A stretch of 50,150 nt of DNA from Acidobacteriota bacterium (GCA_013203475.1 JABMNV010000043.1:1-50150), one strand, 5' to 3'. Positions 17,496 through 27,155 are shown, numbered from the stretch's first letter. Notes: generated from the letters alone by a model not told the origin. Numbers and translations: made by a program.

Positions 17496-18341
17496 CTAGC
17501 GATCAAACAGCCGACTCGCAGCGGCCGTGCTGACGATCTGCCGCGTCTGCTGGTCGGGACACCAGTCGCGTCGCGTAGAGAGCACTCGGTCCGTTTCCAC
17601 GGGGGGCGACACATCAACGTGCGGCCAGTCGCTGCCCCAGAGACAGCCTTCCGGATTGGCGGCGACAAGAGCGCGGGCCAGGGGCGCCACATCGGGCCAG
17701 GGCGGGGCGTCGCTTGAAAGGCGATAGGGCGCAGAGAGTTTCACGAAACAGCGCCCGCTGCGGACGAGATCGATGAGCGCCGTCGGGTCCGCTCCGTCAG
17801 GATCAATGCAGCCGGGCGTCGGTCGGCCCATGTGATCGACCACCACGGGCACGTCCAGGTCACGCAAGCGGTCCACACTCGCCGGCACGTCCGCAAGAGG
17901 CACGTGGATTTCCACATGCCAGCCGAGCGCGCGCAGAGCTGCGCCCCAGCCGCTGACGACATCGAGTGAGAGCCCGCCCGGATTGATTAGGTTGCAGCGC
18001 ACCCCGCGCACGCCATGACGATGGAGGCGTTCGAGATCGGCGGGGGTCGCGTCTGGCGCCGGGACCGCGATTCCGGCCAGTCGGCCGCTTGCGCGGTGCA
18101 GTGCATCGAGCAGGCAGCCGTGATCGAAACCGTAGACACTCGGCTGTACGAGGACCCCGTGCGCCAAACCATGGCGGTCGAGCATTGCCAGATACGACTC
18201 GAGCGATGCGGGTTGAGGTGTGTAGCTTCGGCCAGGCGCGAACGGGAAGTCGCGCTCGTCTCCGATCACGTGCGCGTGAGCGTCCCATCCTGACAAAAAG
18301 CTCCCGGTCGGGGCGTCGGCAGCTGGGTTTGAGTCGGTCAC
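17496..18341 (-). CDS. Amidohydrolase-2 family TIM-barrel hydrolase (LigI-like)
   Basis: The 281-residue protein has the amidohydrolase-2 metal/active-site pattern: H22-A-H24 in WDAHAHVIG, a histidine in VVVDHMGRP, and the C-terminal aspartate in LWGSDWPH. Relatives hydrolyse lactones such as 2-pyrone-4,6-dicarboxylate or sugar lactones, or decarboxylate acids. It follows the IlvD/Edd dehydratase by 15 bp and is very likely co-transcribed with it. Together with the TRAP transporter this suggests a lactonase step in a sugar-acid pathway, which is inference. The protein appears complete, with no signal peptide (cytoplasmic). Confidence 0.85.
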   Translation of the reverse strand: MTDSNPAADAPTGSFLSGWDAHAHVIGDERDFPFAPGRSYTPQPASLESYLAMLDRHGLAHGVLVQPSVYGFDHGCLLDALHRASGRLAGIAVPAPDATPADLERLHRHGVRGVRCNLINPGGLSLDVVSGWGAALRALGWHVEIHVPLADVPASVDRLRDLDVPVVVDHMGRPTPGCIDPDGADPTALIDLVRSGRCFVKLSAPYRLSSDAPPWPDVAPLARALVAANPEGCLWGSDWPHVDVSPPVETDRVLSTRRDWCPDQQTRQIVSTAAASRLFDR

Positions 18342-18356
18342 TCGGCGCTCGCGGAA

Positions 18357-20087
18357 TCAGTCAGAAACGAGAAAATCGAAATCGCACCCGCGGTCAGCTT
18401 GCAGCACGTGCTCGGCGTGCAGTCGGGCGTACCCTCGGGCCGGGGATGTCGGTGCCTTGAACGCGGCGCGACGTCGCGCCAGTTCGTCCTCGGGCACAAG
18501 CAAGTCGAGTCGCCGACCCGCGGTGTCGAGCCGGATGCGGTCGCCATCTCTTACGAATGCCAACGGGCCACCAGCGGCGGCTTCCGGCGCCACGTGAAGA
18601 ATGACGGTTCCGTACGCCGTCCCACTCATGCGCGCATCGGAGATCCGCACCATGTCTTTGACACCAGCGCGCGCCAGCTTTGCCGGAATCGGGATCGAGC
18701 CGGCTTCGGGCATCCCCGCGCCGATGGGGCCCGCGCCCCTCAGGACGAGAATGTGCTCGGCAGTGACAAGGAGTGCGGGATCGTCAATGCGTGCGGTCAA
18801 ATCGTCCAGGCCTTCGAAAACCAACGCTGGCGCTTCGTGCTGAAGCAGCGAGCCACTGGCCGCTGCGAGTTTGAGCACGGCCCCGTTCGGCGCAAGCGAT
18901 CCCCGCAACACCGCAAGCGCCTCGCCTGGGGCGACAGGCCGCTCCAGAGTTCGGATGACGCGATCATCGGTCCAGTCGGGCCAGTCTTCAACAACCTCGC
19001 CCAGCGTCCGCCCGTCTGCAGTGAGCACATTGAAATCCAGCGACGACCGCAGGCGCCGCATGAGTGCCGGCAGGCCGCCCGCGTGATGAAAGTCTTCCAT
19101 GAACCCGCTGCCGATCGGTTTTAGATCCACCAGCACTGGTGTCGTCCTGCCGATGCGATCCACCTCGTCGAGATCGAGTGTCAGTCCAGCGCGTCCGGCG
19201 ATGGCCGCCAAATGGATCAGTGCGTTTGTCGACCCACCCAGCGTTTGCAGGACCCTGATCGCGTTGCCAAGGCTCCCGGCCGTCATCAGCGATCGCGCCG
19301 TGGGGCCGCCACGCGTCGCCATCGCGACGGCTCGTCGACCCGTATCCTCACCGAACCGGAGGCGCTCGGAGTGCACCGCCGGGATGGAACTACCGCCGGG
19401 CAGGACGAATCCCAGCGTTTCGGCGAGGCAGGCCATGGTGCTCGCCGTGCCCATCACCATGCAGGTGCCGTGCGTCGGCATCAACCGGCCCTGCGCACGG
19501 GTGAGTTGCTCGGCGTCGATGTCGCCGGCGCGATGTCCGGCCCACAGCCGTCGGCAGTCGGTGCAGGCGCCCAGTCGTTCGCCGCGGTCCCACCCGGCCA
19601 GCATCGGGCCAACCGGGGCGACCAGGGCCGGCACGTCGGCGCTGATGGCGCCCATGATCTGTGCGGGCAGTGTCTTGTCACAGCCACCGACCATCACGAC
19701 GGCGTCAAGGGGCAGCGCGCGCAACATTTCCTCGGTGTCCATGGCCAGGAGGTTGCGAAGCAGCAAGCTGCTCGGGTACGCGAATGATTCGTGTATCGAG
19801 ATGGTCGGGAATGTGAACGCAATGCCACCCGCCATGGTGACGCCGCGGCGAATGGATTCGATGAGTGCCGGCGCCGTGGCATGACAGGGATTGAAGTCGC
19901 TTCCGGTTGACGCGATACCGACCACGGGCCGGTCGAACGCGTCAGGCGTGAGTCCCGTGGCCTGGAGAAACGCATCGCGCAGAAACTGCGCAAAGCGATC
20001 GTCACCGTAGCGCGTCAGCCGACGCGACAAGCCACGCGAATTCGGTCGTGCTCCTGCGCCAATGTCTCCGCCGTCGTCGTTCGCCAC
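18357..20087 (-). CDS. IlvD/Edd-family dehydratase, probably sugar-acid dehydratase
   Basis: The roughly 576-residue Fe-S enzyme removes water from a 2,3-dihydroxy acid. The cluster cysteines lie in SDFNPCHATA, VMVGGCDKTLPA and PTHGTCMVMGTAST, and RISDARMSGTAYGTV is the C-terminal active-site motif. The PTHGTCMVMGTASTM version and the neighbours (TRAP transporter, amidohydrolase, Gfo/Idh, GH31) favour an aldonic/sugar-acid substrate over valine biosynthesis. The frame runs to a TTG at 20100-20102, but the GTG at 20085-20087 is preferred because it leaves 24 bp to the divergent dctP ATG. Neither start has a good ribosome site. First gene of a two-gene operon. Confidence 0.87.
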   Translation of the reverse strand: MANDDGGDIGAGARPNSRGLSRRLTRYGDDRFAQFLRDAFLQATGLTPDAFDRPVVGIASTGSDFNPCHATAPALIESIRRGVTMAGGIAFTFPTISIHESFAYPSSLLLRNLLAMDTEEMLRALPLDAVVMVGGCDKTLPAQIMGAISADVPALVAPVGPMLAGWDRGERLGACTDCRRLWAGHRAGDIDAEQLTRAQGRLMPTHGTCMVMGTASTMACLAETLGFVLPGGSSIPAVHSERLRFGEDTGRRAVAMATRGGPTARSLMTAGSLGNAIRVLQTLGGSTNALIHLAAIAGRAGLTLDLDEVDRIGRTTPVLVDLKPIGSGFMEDFHHAGGLPALMRRLRSSLDFNVLTADGRTLGEVVEDWPDWTDDRVIRTLERPVAPGEALAVLRGSLAPNGAVLKLAAASGSLLQHEAPALVFEGLDDLTARIDDPALLVTAEHILVLRGAGPIGAGMPEAGSIPIPAKLARAGVKDMVRISDARMSGTAYGTVILHVAPEAAAGGPLAFVRDGDRIRLDTAGRRLDLLVPEDELARRRAAFKAPTSPARGYARLHAEHVLQADRGCDFDFLVSD

Positions 20088-20111
20088 GGCGACAGCATAC
20101 AATGTCCGCCT

Positions 20112-21110
20112 ATGTGCAATTCAGTTCGGGCCCTGGTGCTGGTGACGGTCGCCTGCGCCGCGACGGTGGCCGCGTGCGGCGGGGAGACGCCGACGAGCGT
20201 CACGCTGCGCCTGGGCCATGACCAAGCGGCGGGTCATCCATACGATCTCGCGGCTCAGCGGTTTGCCCGCGGCGTGGAAGAGGCGTCGAACGGGGCGATT
20301 CGAATCTCGGTGTTTCCATCGGCACAACTCGGCGATTCGCCGGAGCAAATCGAGGGGCTGCGCCTTGGCACGCTGGACCTGGCGCTGGCGGCGTTTAGTC
20401 ACGCCAGCCAGTTCTGCCCGGAACTGGGGTTGTTCGGCGCGCCCTATCTGTTTGAGAGCGAGCCACACTTTGCCGCCGTGTTCGATGGTCCCATCGGCGA
20501 GGAGCTCGACGAGACATGCAACGCGCGGTATGGCATCCGGCTGCTGTCAACGCTCACGTCGGGTGATCGCGTCTTCTTCAACGGCCGCCGGGCCGTCAAT
20601 CGCATCGAGGACCTCGAAGGACTCAAGGTGCGCGTCATGGGGGGAGAAGCGGACGCGCTGACGTGGCAGGCGTTCGGCGCGCTGCCCGTGCCTATGCCGT
20701 ACTCCGAGGTGTATTCCGCGCTGCAAGCCGGTGTGATTGATGGGGCCGAGAATGAGCCCGCGTCGATCCTGAGCAATCGTTTCTATGAGGCCGCACGCTT
20801 TATCGCCCCCACGCGGCACCTGGTGCTGCCGATGGGGGTGTTCATCAGCGATCAGACGCTCAGCCGACTGTCCGAATCGGACCGAGCGATGGTGCGCGAA
20901 CAAGCACGGTTGGCCGCCCAGTGGGAGCGCACGATGATGGCCGAGCGCAACCGGGCGGCGCTGACCGAAATGCTGGAGCGCCATGGGGCCAGTCTTTCGC
21001 AGGTGGATACCGCGCCGCTGCGAGAGAAGGGACGGCCTATCCAGGATCAGGTGGCCGAGCAGCTGCAGGTGCAGGCGCTCCTGGCCAGCGTTCGGGAGGC
21101 TGGGCGCTGA
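20112..21110 (+). CDS. dctP: TRAP transporter solute-binding lipoprotein DctP
   Basis: The 332-residue protein has a lipoprotein signal with lipobox TVAAC near residue 22. The TRAP SBP fold follows: LRLGHDQAAGHPYDLAAQRF at the start, SAQLGDSPEQIEGLRLGTLD, and the substrate-orienting region LKVRVMGGEADALTWQAFGA then PMPYSEVYSALQAGVIDGAE. It captures an organic acid, commonly a sugar acid or keto acid, and delivers it to DctQM. A TACAAT hexamer (20098-20103) lies 8 nt before the ATG with no Shine-Dalgarno. It is the first gene of a rightward operon and divergent from the dehydratase. Confidence 0.93.
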   Translation: MCNSVRALVLVTVACAATVAACGGETPTSVTLRLGHDQAAGHPYDLAAQRFARGVEEASNGAIRISVFPSAQLGDSPEQIEGLRLGTLDLALAAFSHASQFCPELGLFGAPYLFESEPHFAAVFDGPIGEELDETCNARYGIRLLSTLTSGDRVFFNGRRAVNRIEDLEGLKVRVMGGEADALTWQAFGALPVPMPYSEVYSALQAGVIDGAENEPASILSNRFYEAARFIAPTRHLVLPMGVFISDQTLSRLSESDRAMVREQARLAAQWERTMMAERNRAALTEMLERHGASLSQVDTAPLREKGRPIQDQVAEQLQVQALLASVREAGR

Positions 21111-21113
21111 CCG

Positions 21114-21608
21114 ATGTGGACACTCAACCGCTACGTGGCCGTCATCGTCTTTGCGGCCCTGACGATGGTTGTGGGGTTGCAGGTGTTGGACCGTCTCGTG
21201 CTGCATCAGTCGTTCATCTGGTCTGAAGAGGTGGCACGCTTCCTCTTTTTCTGGGTCGTGCTGCTGGGGGCGGCCATGAGTGTGCACACGCGTCGGCACT
21301 TTGTGCTCGACATCACGAAGAGGCGTGGCCGGGGACCGCGTGGCGTCGCCGGCTTGATCCTCGATCTCATTCCTCATGTCTGCGTTTGTGTGTTCTCGGC
21401 GTTTCTGTTGTGGCAAGGCATCGACTATGTGCGGGCAGGGTTTCTGCGTACGGCCACCAACTCTGATCTCAACATGGGTGTGGTCTATGCGGCCATTCCC
21501 GCGTTTGCTGCCTTGTCGGTCCTCTACTCGGGCCGCAACATGCTGACCGACTACCGGACGTTCCGCGAGGGTCGGCGCGTGGACGTGCCGGTCCTACCGG
21601 CCGAGTGA
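21114..21608 (+). CDS. dctQ: TRAP transporter small membrane subunit DctQ
   Basis: The 164-residue protein has four hydrophobic segments (about 8-28, 45-65, 83-106, 120-140). The family motif FIWSEEVARFLFFWVVLLGA lies in the second and the conserved TRRHFVLD follows it. It pairs with the large DctM subunit to form the membrane part of the sodium-dependent TRAP importer. It starts 3 bp after dctP and overlaps dctM by 4 bp (ATGA), so the three genes are translationally linked. Confidence 0.93.
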   Translation: MWTLNRYVAVIVFAALTMVVGLQVLDRLVLHQSFIWSEEVARFLFFWVVLLGAAMSVHTRRHFVLDITKRRGRGPRGVAGLILDLIPHVCVCVFSAFLLWQGIDYVRAGFLRTATNSDLNMGVVYAAIPAFAALSVLYSGRNMLTDYRTFREGRRVDVPVLPAE

Positions 21609-22900
21609 TGCTCTGGTTACTCTTCGGTGCGTTCGCGGTTCTGTGTGTGCTTCGTGTGCCGATCGCGTTCGCGATGTTGATCTCGGCGACCGTGGCCATT
21701 GCGGCACAGGGTGATGTGCCGTTAGCCATCGTTCCGCAGCGCATCTGGGTTGGATTGAACAACTTCCCGTTGCTGGCCGTACCGTTCTTCCTGTTTGTGG
21801 CCCAGGCGATGAATGAGAGCGGCGCGTCCGTCCGCCTCATCGACTTCACGCGCGCCGGTGTCGGGTGGCTGCGCGGCGGGCTGGCCCAGGTCAACGTCAC
21901 CGTCTCGATGATCTTCGCCGGCATCTCCGGCGTGTCGTCAGCCGACACGCTGGGCGTCGGGTCCATCATGATTCCCGCGATGAAGCGCGAGGGGTATCCT
22001 GCTGGATTCTCTGCCGGCATCACCGCGGCGTCGTCAACGCTGGGCAACATCATCCCGCCGAGCCTGATGATGATCATTTACGCGGCCACGGCCGGGCTGT
22101 CGGTCGGCGCCATGTTTCTGTCGGGCATTGTCCCGGGTGTGCTCATCGGCGTCGCGCAGATGGCGTGGGCGAGCCGAGTAGCCTCGCGTCTGGGTATTGG
22201 TGACTCAACGCCGTTCTCGGTTCGTACGCTGCGATCGACTGCGCGGTCAGCGTGGACTGCGCTGGTGATTCCCATCATCGTGATCGGCGGCATTCTCGGC
22301 GGTGTGTTCACGGCGACGGAGGCCTCGGTCATCGCGGTCGTCTACGTCCTGGTTGTGTCACTGGCATCGCGTCAACTCAGACTCAACCGTCTATTTCGGC
22401 TCACCGAGGACAGCATTGGCCTGTTCTCGCTGTCGCTGCTCTGCGTGGCCGCGGCGTCGCTGTGGGGATGGGTGCTGGCGTTCTACGGTGTGCCGCAAGC
22501 GGTGGTGGCGTGGCTGGGTGAACTGGGCCTGCTGGGTTCGACGTTTGGCATCTTCGCGGTCGTGATTGTGGTGTTCCTCGTCATCGGCACCTTCATGGAT
22601 GCGATTCCGGCGATCATCATCTTGCAGCCGATCGTCGGTGCACTCACGTTGGCGGGCGGCATTGATCCGTACCATATGGGCATCGTGGTCGTGCTCACGC
22701 TGGCCATCGGACTCATCACGCCACCCTACGGCCTCTGCCTGTTGATTGCGTCCGACCTGGCCGGACTGTCAACGGTGGAGGCCGTTCGGGCGCTGGTACC
22801 GTTCTACATCATCTCGCTCGGCGTGCTCGCGGTCGCCGCATTCTTTCCTGACCTGGTCCTCATGATTCCCCGGCTCGCGATGGGGGGGCTTTCGCGATGA
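21605..22900 (+). CDS. dctM: TRAP transporter large permease subunit DctM
   Basis: The 431-residue polytopic protein (about 12 membrane segments) is the cation-coupled translocation subunit. Conserved features include the early LRVPIAFAMLISATVAI, FAGISGVSSADTLGVGSIMI, GYPAGFSAGITAASSTLGNI followed by IPPSLMMIIYA, and the C-terminal LITPPYGLCLLIASD. The length is standard and no break is seen. It overlaps dctQ and the following oxidoreductase gene by 4 bp at each end, a tight operon that ties the imported solute to Gfo/Idh chemistry. Confidence 0.95.
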   Translation: MMLWLLFGAFAVLCVLRVPIAFAMLISATVAIAAQGDVPLAIVPQRIWVGLNNFPLLAVPFFLFVAQAMNESGASVRLIDFTRAGVGWLRGGLAQVNVTVSMIFAGISGVSSADTLGVGSIMIPAMKREGYPAGFSAGITAASSTLGNIIPPSLMMIIYAATAGLSVGAMFLSGIVPGVLIGVAQMAWASRVASRLGIGDSTPFSVRTLRSTARSAWTALVIPIIVIGGILGGVFTATEASVIAVVYVLVVSLASRQLRLNRLFRLTEDSIGLFSLSLLCVAAASLWGWVLAFYGVPQAVVAWLGELGLLGSTFGIFAVVIVVFLVIGTFMDAIPAIIILQPIVGALTLAGGIDPYHMGIVVVLTLAIGLITPPYGLCLLIASDLAGLSTVEAVRALVPFYIISLGVLAVAAFFPDLVLMIPRLAMGGLSR

Positions 22901-23946
22901 TTCGTATTGGCGTGGCCGGCGCCGGCTGGGTTTCGGGCCATCACCTTGAGGCGTGGCGTCAGCTTGCCGAGCGTGCCACCGTCGTGGCGATTGCCGACCC
23001 GGATCTCGCAGCGGGCCGGAGCCGCGCAGACGCTTTCGGCATACCAGCTGTGTACGGGTCTGTCGACGCCATGCTGGATGCCGAGTCGGGTGAGTCGGGT
23101 AAATCCATAAACGCGATCGACGTGGCCGCGCCTCGTGAGTTTCATGGGCCGATCTGCCGAATGGCCGCCGATCGGGGACTGGCGATTCTGTGTCAGAAGC
23201 CGCTCGCTCCCACGCTGGACGAAGCGGAGGAGCTGGTGGCCGCCATCGAAGGACGTTGCCGACTGATGGTGCACGAGAACTGGCGCTTCCGGCCGCACTA
23301 TCGCCGCATCGGCGACTGGCTCCGCGCGGGTCACATCGGCGATGTCCGCACCGTCTCGCTGTCGCTCTTGACGTCGGGATTGCTGCCCGATGGGGATGGC
23401 CAACTCCCCGCGCTCGTGCGTCAGCCGATGCTGGCGACACTCGATCGGATGTTGGTGATGGAGGTTCTGATTCACCACGTCGACACGTTGCGGTTTCTGC
23501 TTGGTCCGCTGCAACTGGCCGGTGCCACGTTGGGTCGATCGTGCAAGATGGTTCGCGGTGAGGACCGCGCTGCACTGTTGTTGACGACCGACACCGGCGC
23601 GGCTGTGACCATCGTTGGAGACTTCGCGGCCTACGGGTATCCTCCTCAACAACGTGACCAGCTCGAAATCTTCGGTACCCGCGGTCGGGTCAGCCTCGAC
23701 GGGGACCGACTACGTCGCTTCGGTGCCGCGGGGCCTCGAACGCTTCAAGAGCCTGAAGAGGACGTGGTGATCGATCTCGCCGCTGACTACAAGGCCTCGT
23801 ACCTCGGTGCCTTGACTCATTTTCTCGATCGCCTGGCGGACGGCCGACCGTTCGAGACCGGACCTGAAGACAACCTTCAGACGCTGCGAATCGTGGAGGC
23901 CGCGTACCGTGTCGGTGGTGGCTCAGTACCTTCTCTCAGTCGTTGA
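22897..23946 (+). CDS. Gfo/Idh/MocA-family oxidoreductase
   Basis: The 349-residue protein begins with a Rossmann nucleotide-binding motif (IRIGVAGAGWVSGHHLEAW). The family signature, usually EKP, is here QKPLAPTLDEAEELV. The C-terminal alpha/beta domain contains the H-x-x-x-D-like IHHVDTLRFLLGP, where catalytic residues usually sit. It probably oxidises or reduces a sugar or cyclitol with NAD(P). The start codon overlaps the dctM stop by 4 bp, so it belongs to the uptake operon. The glutamate-to-glutamine change in the EKP motif is a modest oddity. Confidence 0.9.
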   Translation: MIRIGVAGAGWVSGHHLEAWRQLAERATVVAIADPDLAAGRSRADAFGIPAVYGSVDAMLDAESGESGKSINAIDVAAPREFHGPICRMAADRGLAILCQKPLAPTLDEAEELVAAIEGRCRLMVHENWRFRPHYRRIGDWLRAGHIGDVRTVSLSLLTSGLLPDGDGQLPALVRQPMLATLDRMLVMEVLIHHVDTLRFLLGPLQLAGATLGRSCKMVRGEDRAALLLTTDTGAAVTIVGDFAAYGYPPQQRDQLEIFGTRGRVSLDGDRLRRFGAAGPRTLQEPEEDVVIDLAADYKASYLGALTHFLDRLADGRPFETGPEDNLQTLRIVEAAYRVGGGSVPSLSR

Positions 23947-23970
23947 ACGACCCTATTATTGGTGGCGCCT

Positions 23971-26301
23971 ATGGCTCAACAACTCACGCGACGTCAGGTT
24001 CTACGGCAACTCGGCGCTACTGCGGGGGCCGCGATGCTTCCACTGGGCGTGATTCGCGGTCAGGACGCGCCAATCATGGTGGCCGGCCGTCCCGTGGAGG
24101 TGGCCGTGTTCTCGGCCAGTGCCGACACAGTGCGAATCACCGTGCGTCCTCTCGAAATCGGCACGCCAGCGCCTATAGCAGACACGGGCGCGCTGGTCAG
24201 CGCGGAGTTCGGCGCGGCACGAGGACGAAGTCGGACGATGGGCGGTGTGAGCCGAGTCAGCGCGGGCAGCCTCGTCGTCGGTGTGGAGGACGAGCAGCCC
24301 ACCATCAACATCGTGCGAGCGGCTAGCGGAGGGACGCCCGCAAGTGTCGTCCAACAACTCAAGCTCAGCGCGACCGAGCCCGGCATGTCGTTCCTTCTTC
24401 CAAACGGCCCCCTGCTCGGCCTCGGAGAAGGCGGCGTGCAGTTCGATCGCAAGGGCGCGACGGATCGGATGCGGAACGGTCAGGTGAATTCCGACGCCGA
24501 TGGCTATCGGCTCGCCATTCACGGGACGCGAATGCCGATTCAGTGGTTGGTGGGCACCGACGGGTGGGCCATGTTCATTCACCAACCGTATGGCGCGTTT
24601 GACTTCACCGGGGAAGAGGGGCGGTTCACACCGACAGACGCGGCCGCGTTGCCGCTTGATGTCTTCGTCGTCGCTTCCAACGACCCGGCCGTGATCATGC
24701 GCGAGTATGCGGCAATCACGGGACTGCCAGAGATGCCCCCGATGTGGGCGTTTGGGTATCAGCAGTCGTCGCGAACGCTCGACGGCCCCGAGGAAATCCT
24801 CGGCGTGGCGCGGTCGTTTCGGGAGAAGAAGTTGCCATGCGACACACTCATCTATCTTGGTACTGAGTTCGCGCCCTCGGGATGGAACACGCGGAACGGC
24901 GAGTTCACGTGGCACGAGACCAACTTCCCTGATCCAAAGGCGATGATGAGCGCCCTGCACGACGAGCACTTCAGGGTCGTCGTGCACGTCGTTATCGAAG
25001 GGCGACAACTGATCGGTCGTGTGTCCGACCCATGCACAGCCGAGCCGCTGCCGAGCGGGCGAACGCCCGACGACCGCTGGCCCCGGTCTCGACAGGTGTC
25101 GTGCTACTGGCCGGTGCACAAAGACGTCATGGACGCCGGTGTTGACGGATGGTGGCCCGATCAGGGTGACGGCTTCGATGGTCCTTCGCGGTTCAACCGC
25201 CATCGCATGTATTACGAAGGCACGCAGGTGTTTCGCCCGAACGAGCGACCGTTCGCCCTGCATCGCAACGCGTCGGCTGGCGTCCAGCGTTTCGGCGGGT
25301 TCATCTGGTCAGGCGATGTGCAGACGCGGTGGGAGACGCTCAAGACCCACATCCCCGTGGCGATTAATACGTCGCTTTCCGGATTGCCGTTCTGGGGCAC
25401 GGACATCGGAGGATTTAATCCCACCGAGGAATACACGGCCGAGTTGCATGTTCGGTGGTTTCAGTTTGGCGCGTTCAATCCGCTGTTTCGCGCGCACGGG
25501 CGCAACTGGCACCTGCGACTGCCGTGGGGCTGGGACGCCGGCGACGGAGGGCCGTTTGAATCGCGAGACTGGCGAGTCGCGCCGGAGGAACTCAAGCGCC
25601 CGGACGTCGAAACGATCAGCCGGAAGTACCTCGAACTGCGCTATCGCCTGATGCCGTACCTGCACACGGCCGTGCGCGAGGCCCACGAGACGGGCCTGCC
25701 GATCATGCGCGCGTTGTGGCTGCACTATTCGAATGACGCAGCGGCGGTGGCGCGTGGTGACGAGTACTTGTGGGGCCGCGACATTCTTGTGGCGCCCGTG
25801 GTGGAGAAGGGCGCGACGAGTCGACGACTGTATCTGCCGCGCGGCACGTGGGTGGATTACTGGACCGAAAAACCTCAGACCGGGGGCCGCGAAGTCGACC
25901 GCCCAGTCGACCTGACGACCATGCCACTCTACGTGCGCGCCGGGGCTGTGGTGCCACACGGCCCGGTCAAGCAGTACGTGGACGAGGTGGTGGATGAGCC
26001 GCTGACGCTGGTGGTCTATCCCGGCGCTGATGGGGCATCCACCTGGTACGAAGACGATGGCCGGAGCTTCGACTACCGGACCGGTGCATGGATGAAGGTC
26101 GCCATGACCTGGAGCGACTCGACGCGGCGTTTGACGCTGGAACTGGCGCCGGGTGCGCGACTGTTACCACCCATCCAGCGGCAGCTTGTCGTCCGCGTCG
26201 CTGGCGAAACAGAAACGCGGGCGATCACGTTCGAAGGCCGACGCATGGAGATCGACCTGCCCGGCAACGTCTACGTTGGGAGGACACGCGGCGGCCGCTG
26301 A
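23971..26301 (+). CDS. Tat-exported glycoside hydrolase family 31
   Basis: The 776-residue enzyme carries a twin-arginine signal (LTRRQVLRQLGATAGAAML) and so should be exported folded. GH31 features are present. The likely nucleophile is D397 in VDGWWPDQGDG. The likely acid/base is D449 in FIWSGDVQTRWETLK. NTSLSGLPFWGTDIGGF follows, and a C-terminal beta domain with VYPGADGASTWYEDDGRSF closes the protein. GH31 members cleave alpha-glucosides, alpha-xylosides or sulfoquinovosides; the exact substrate is not readable. The ATG at 23971 places the RR motif at the usual distance; a TTG at 23959 is also in frame. It follows the oxidoreductase by 24 bp. Confidence 0.9.
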   Translation: MAQQLTRRQVLRQLGATAGAAMLPLGVIRGQDAPIMVAGRPVEVAVFSASADTVRITVRPLEIGTPAPIADTGALVSAEFGAARGRSRTMGGVSRVSAGSLVVGVEDEQPTINIVRAASGGTPASVVQQLKLSATEPGMSFLLPNGPLLGLGEGGVQFDRKGATDRMRNGQVNSDADGYRLAIHGTRMPIQWLVGTDGWAMFIHQPYGAFDFTGEEGRFTPTDAAALPLDVFVVASNDPAVIMREYAAITGLPEMPPMWAFGYQQSSRTLDGPEEILGVARSFREKKLPCDTLIYLGTEFAPSGWNTRNGEFTWHETNFPDPKAMMSALHDEHFRVVVHVVIEGRQLIGRVSDPCTAEPLPSGRTPDDRWPRSRQVSCYWPVHKDVMDAGVDGWWPDQGDGFDGPSRFNRHRMYYEGTQVFRPNERPFALHRNASAGVQRFGGFIWSGDVQTRWETLKTHIPVAINTSLSGLPFWGTDIGGFNPTEEYTAELHVRWFQFGAFNPLFRAHGRNWHLRLPWGWDAGDGGPFESRDWRVAPEELKRPDVETISRKYLELRYRLMPYLHTAVREAHETGLPIMRALWLHYSNDAAAVARGDEYLWGRDILVAPVVEKGATSRRLYLPRGTWVDYWTEKPQTGGREVDRPVDLTTMPLYVRAGAVVPHGPVKQYVDEVVDEPLTLVVYPGADGASTWYEDDGRSFDYRTGAWMKVAMTWSDSTRRLTLELAPGARLLPPIQRQLVVRVAGETETRAITFEGRRMEIDLPGNVYVGRTRGGR

Positions 26302-26368
26302 TCGATGCGGCCGAGGGACGGCCGAACCACTACGTGGCGCCCGACTACGACGTGCTGGCCGCTACTGG

Positions 26369-27110
26369 GTGAGTGCCAGTCCCTGGCGGGCCGGCCAGGG
26401 TGATGTCGTGCGCGAGTTTGTCGACGCGTGTCGCGCTGAAGGTCTGCGGACGGGACGGTACTTGTCGCCATGGGACCGTAATCATCCCGCGTACGGTGAG
26501 TCGCCGCGGTACAACGATGTCTACATCGCGCAGTTGACCGAACTGCTGACCCACTACGGGGCGCTCGCGGAAGTCTGGTTTGACGGTGCGAATGGCGAGG
26601 GGCCGAATGGGCGGCGGCAGGAGTACGATTGGCCGCGTGTGTGGGCCACCGTGAAGCGGCTGCAGCCTGGCGCGGTCGGGTTTTCTGACGCCGGGCCTGA
26701 CATGCGGTGGGGCGGGAATGAGCGTGGCGTGGCTGGGGACCCCAATTGGTCGAGCGTCGACCCCGTGCGGGTCGGCCGAGGCCGACGTGTCCATTCGGCC
26801 CGGCTGGTTCTATCACCCGGCTGAGGACACACGCGTCAAGACCGTCGATCAGCTCGTCACCCTCTACCTCCAATCGGTCGGGCGCAATTCGAAGCTCCTG
26901 CTCAACGTGCCACCGACGCCAGACGGACTGATTCACGACATTGATGCCGACCGTCTTGTCGGCATGCACGAACGCCCGCGCGAGTTATTTGCGACCGATC
27001 TCGCAGGGGGCCGCGAGCACGTCTCCGTCGATGGTCGCGTCAGGGACGTGGACCTGACCGTACCTTCACCGCTCGGCTTCGTGCGACTCGCCCCGCGCCC
27101 CTCGCCTTAG
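26369..27110 (+). pseudogene. Remnant of a GH29 alpha-L-fucosidase (5' truncated, internal deletion and frameshift)
   Basis: Frame one (26369 to about 26764) encodes SPWRAGQGDVVREFVDACRA, TGRYLSPWDRNHPAYGESP, YIAQLTELLTHYGALAEVWF and YDWPRVWATVKRLQPG, ending WSSVDP. These are typical of GH29 fucosidases, including the DG of VWFDGANGEGPNG. Homology then resumes in another frame from about 26778: EADVSIRPGWFYHPAEDTR and SVGRNSKLLLNVPPT to 27110. A joining segment of a few dozen residues is missing at 26765-26777, and about 90 N-terminal residues, including the start, are absent. The gene cannot make an active enzyme. It points to a former fucosidase step in this glycan locus. Confidence 0.8.
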
Positions 27111-27155
27111 CGCGTACGCCCGGCCTGAAGCAGATGCGGACCACACTTTTGTCAA

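Noticed and set aside
24001-25263. 420-codon minus-strand open frame opposite GH31
   Set aside because: Shadow frame. The plus strand has clear GH31 catalytic motifs and no domain is visible on the minus strand.
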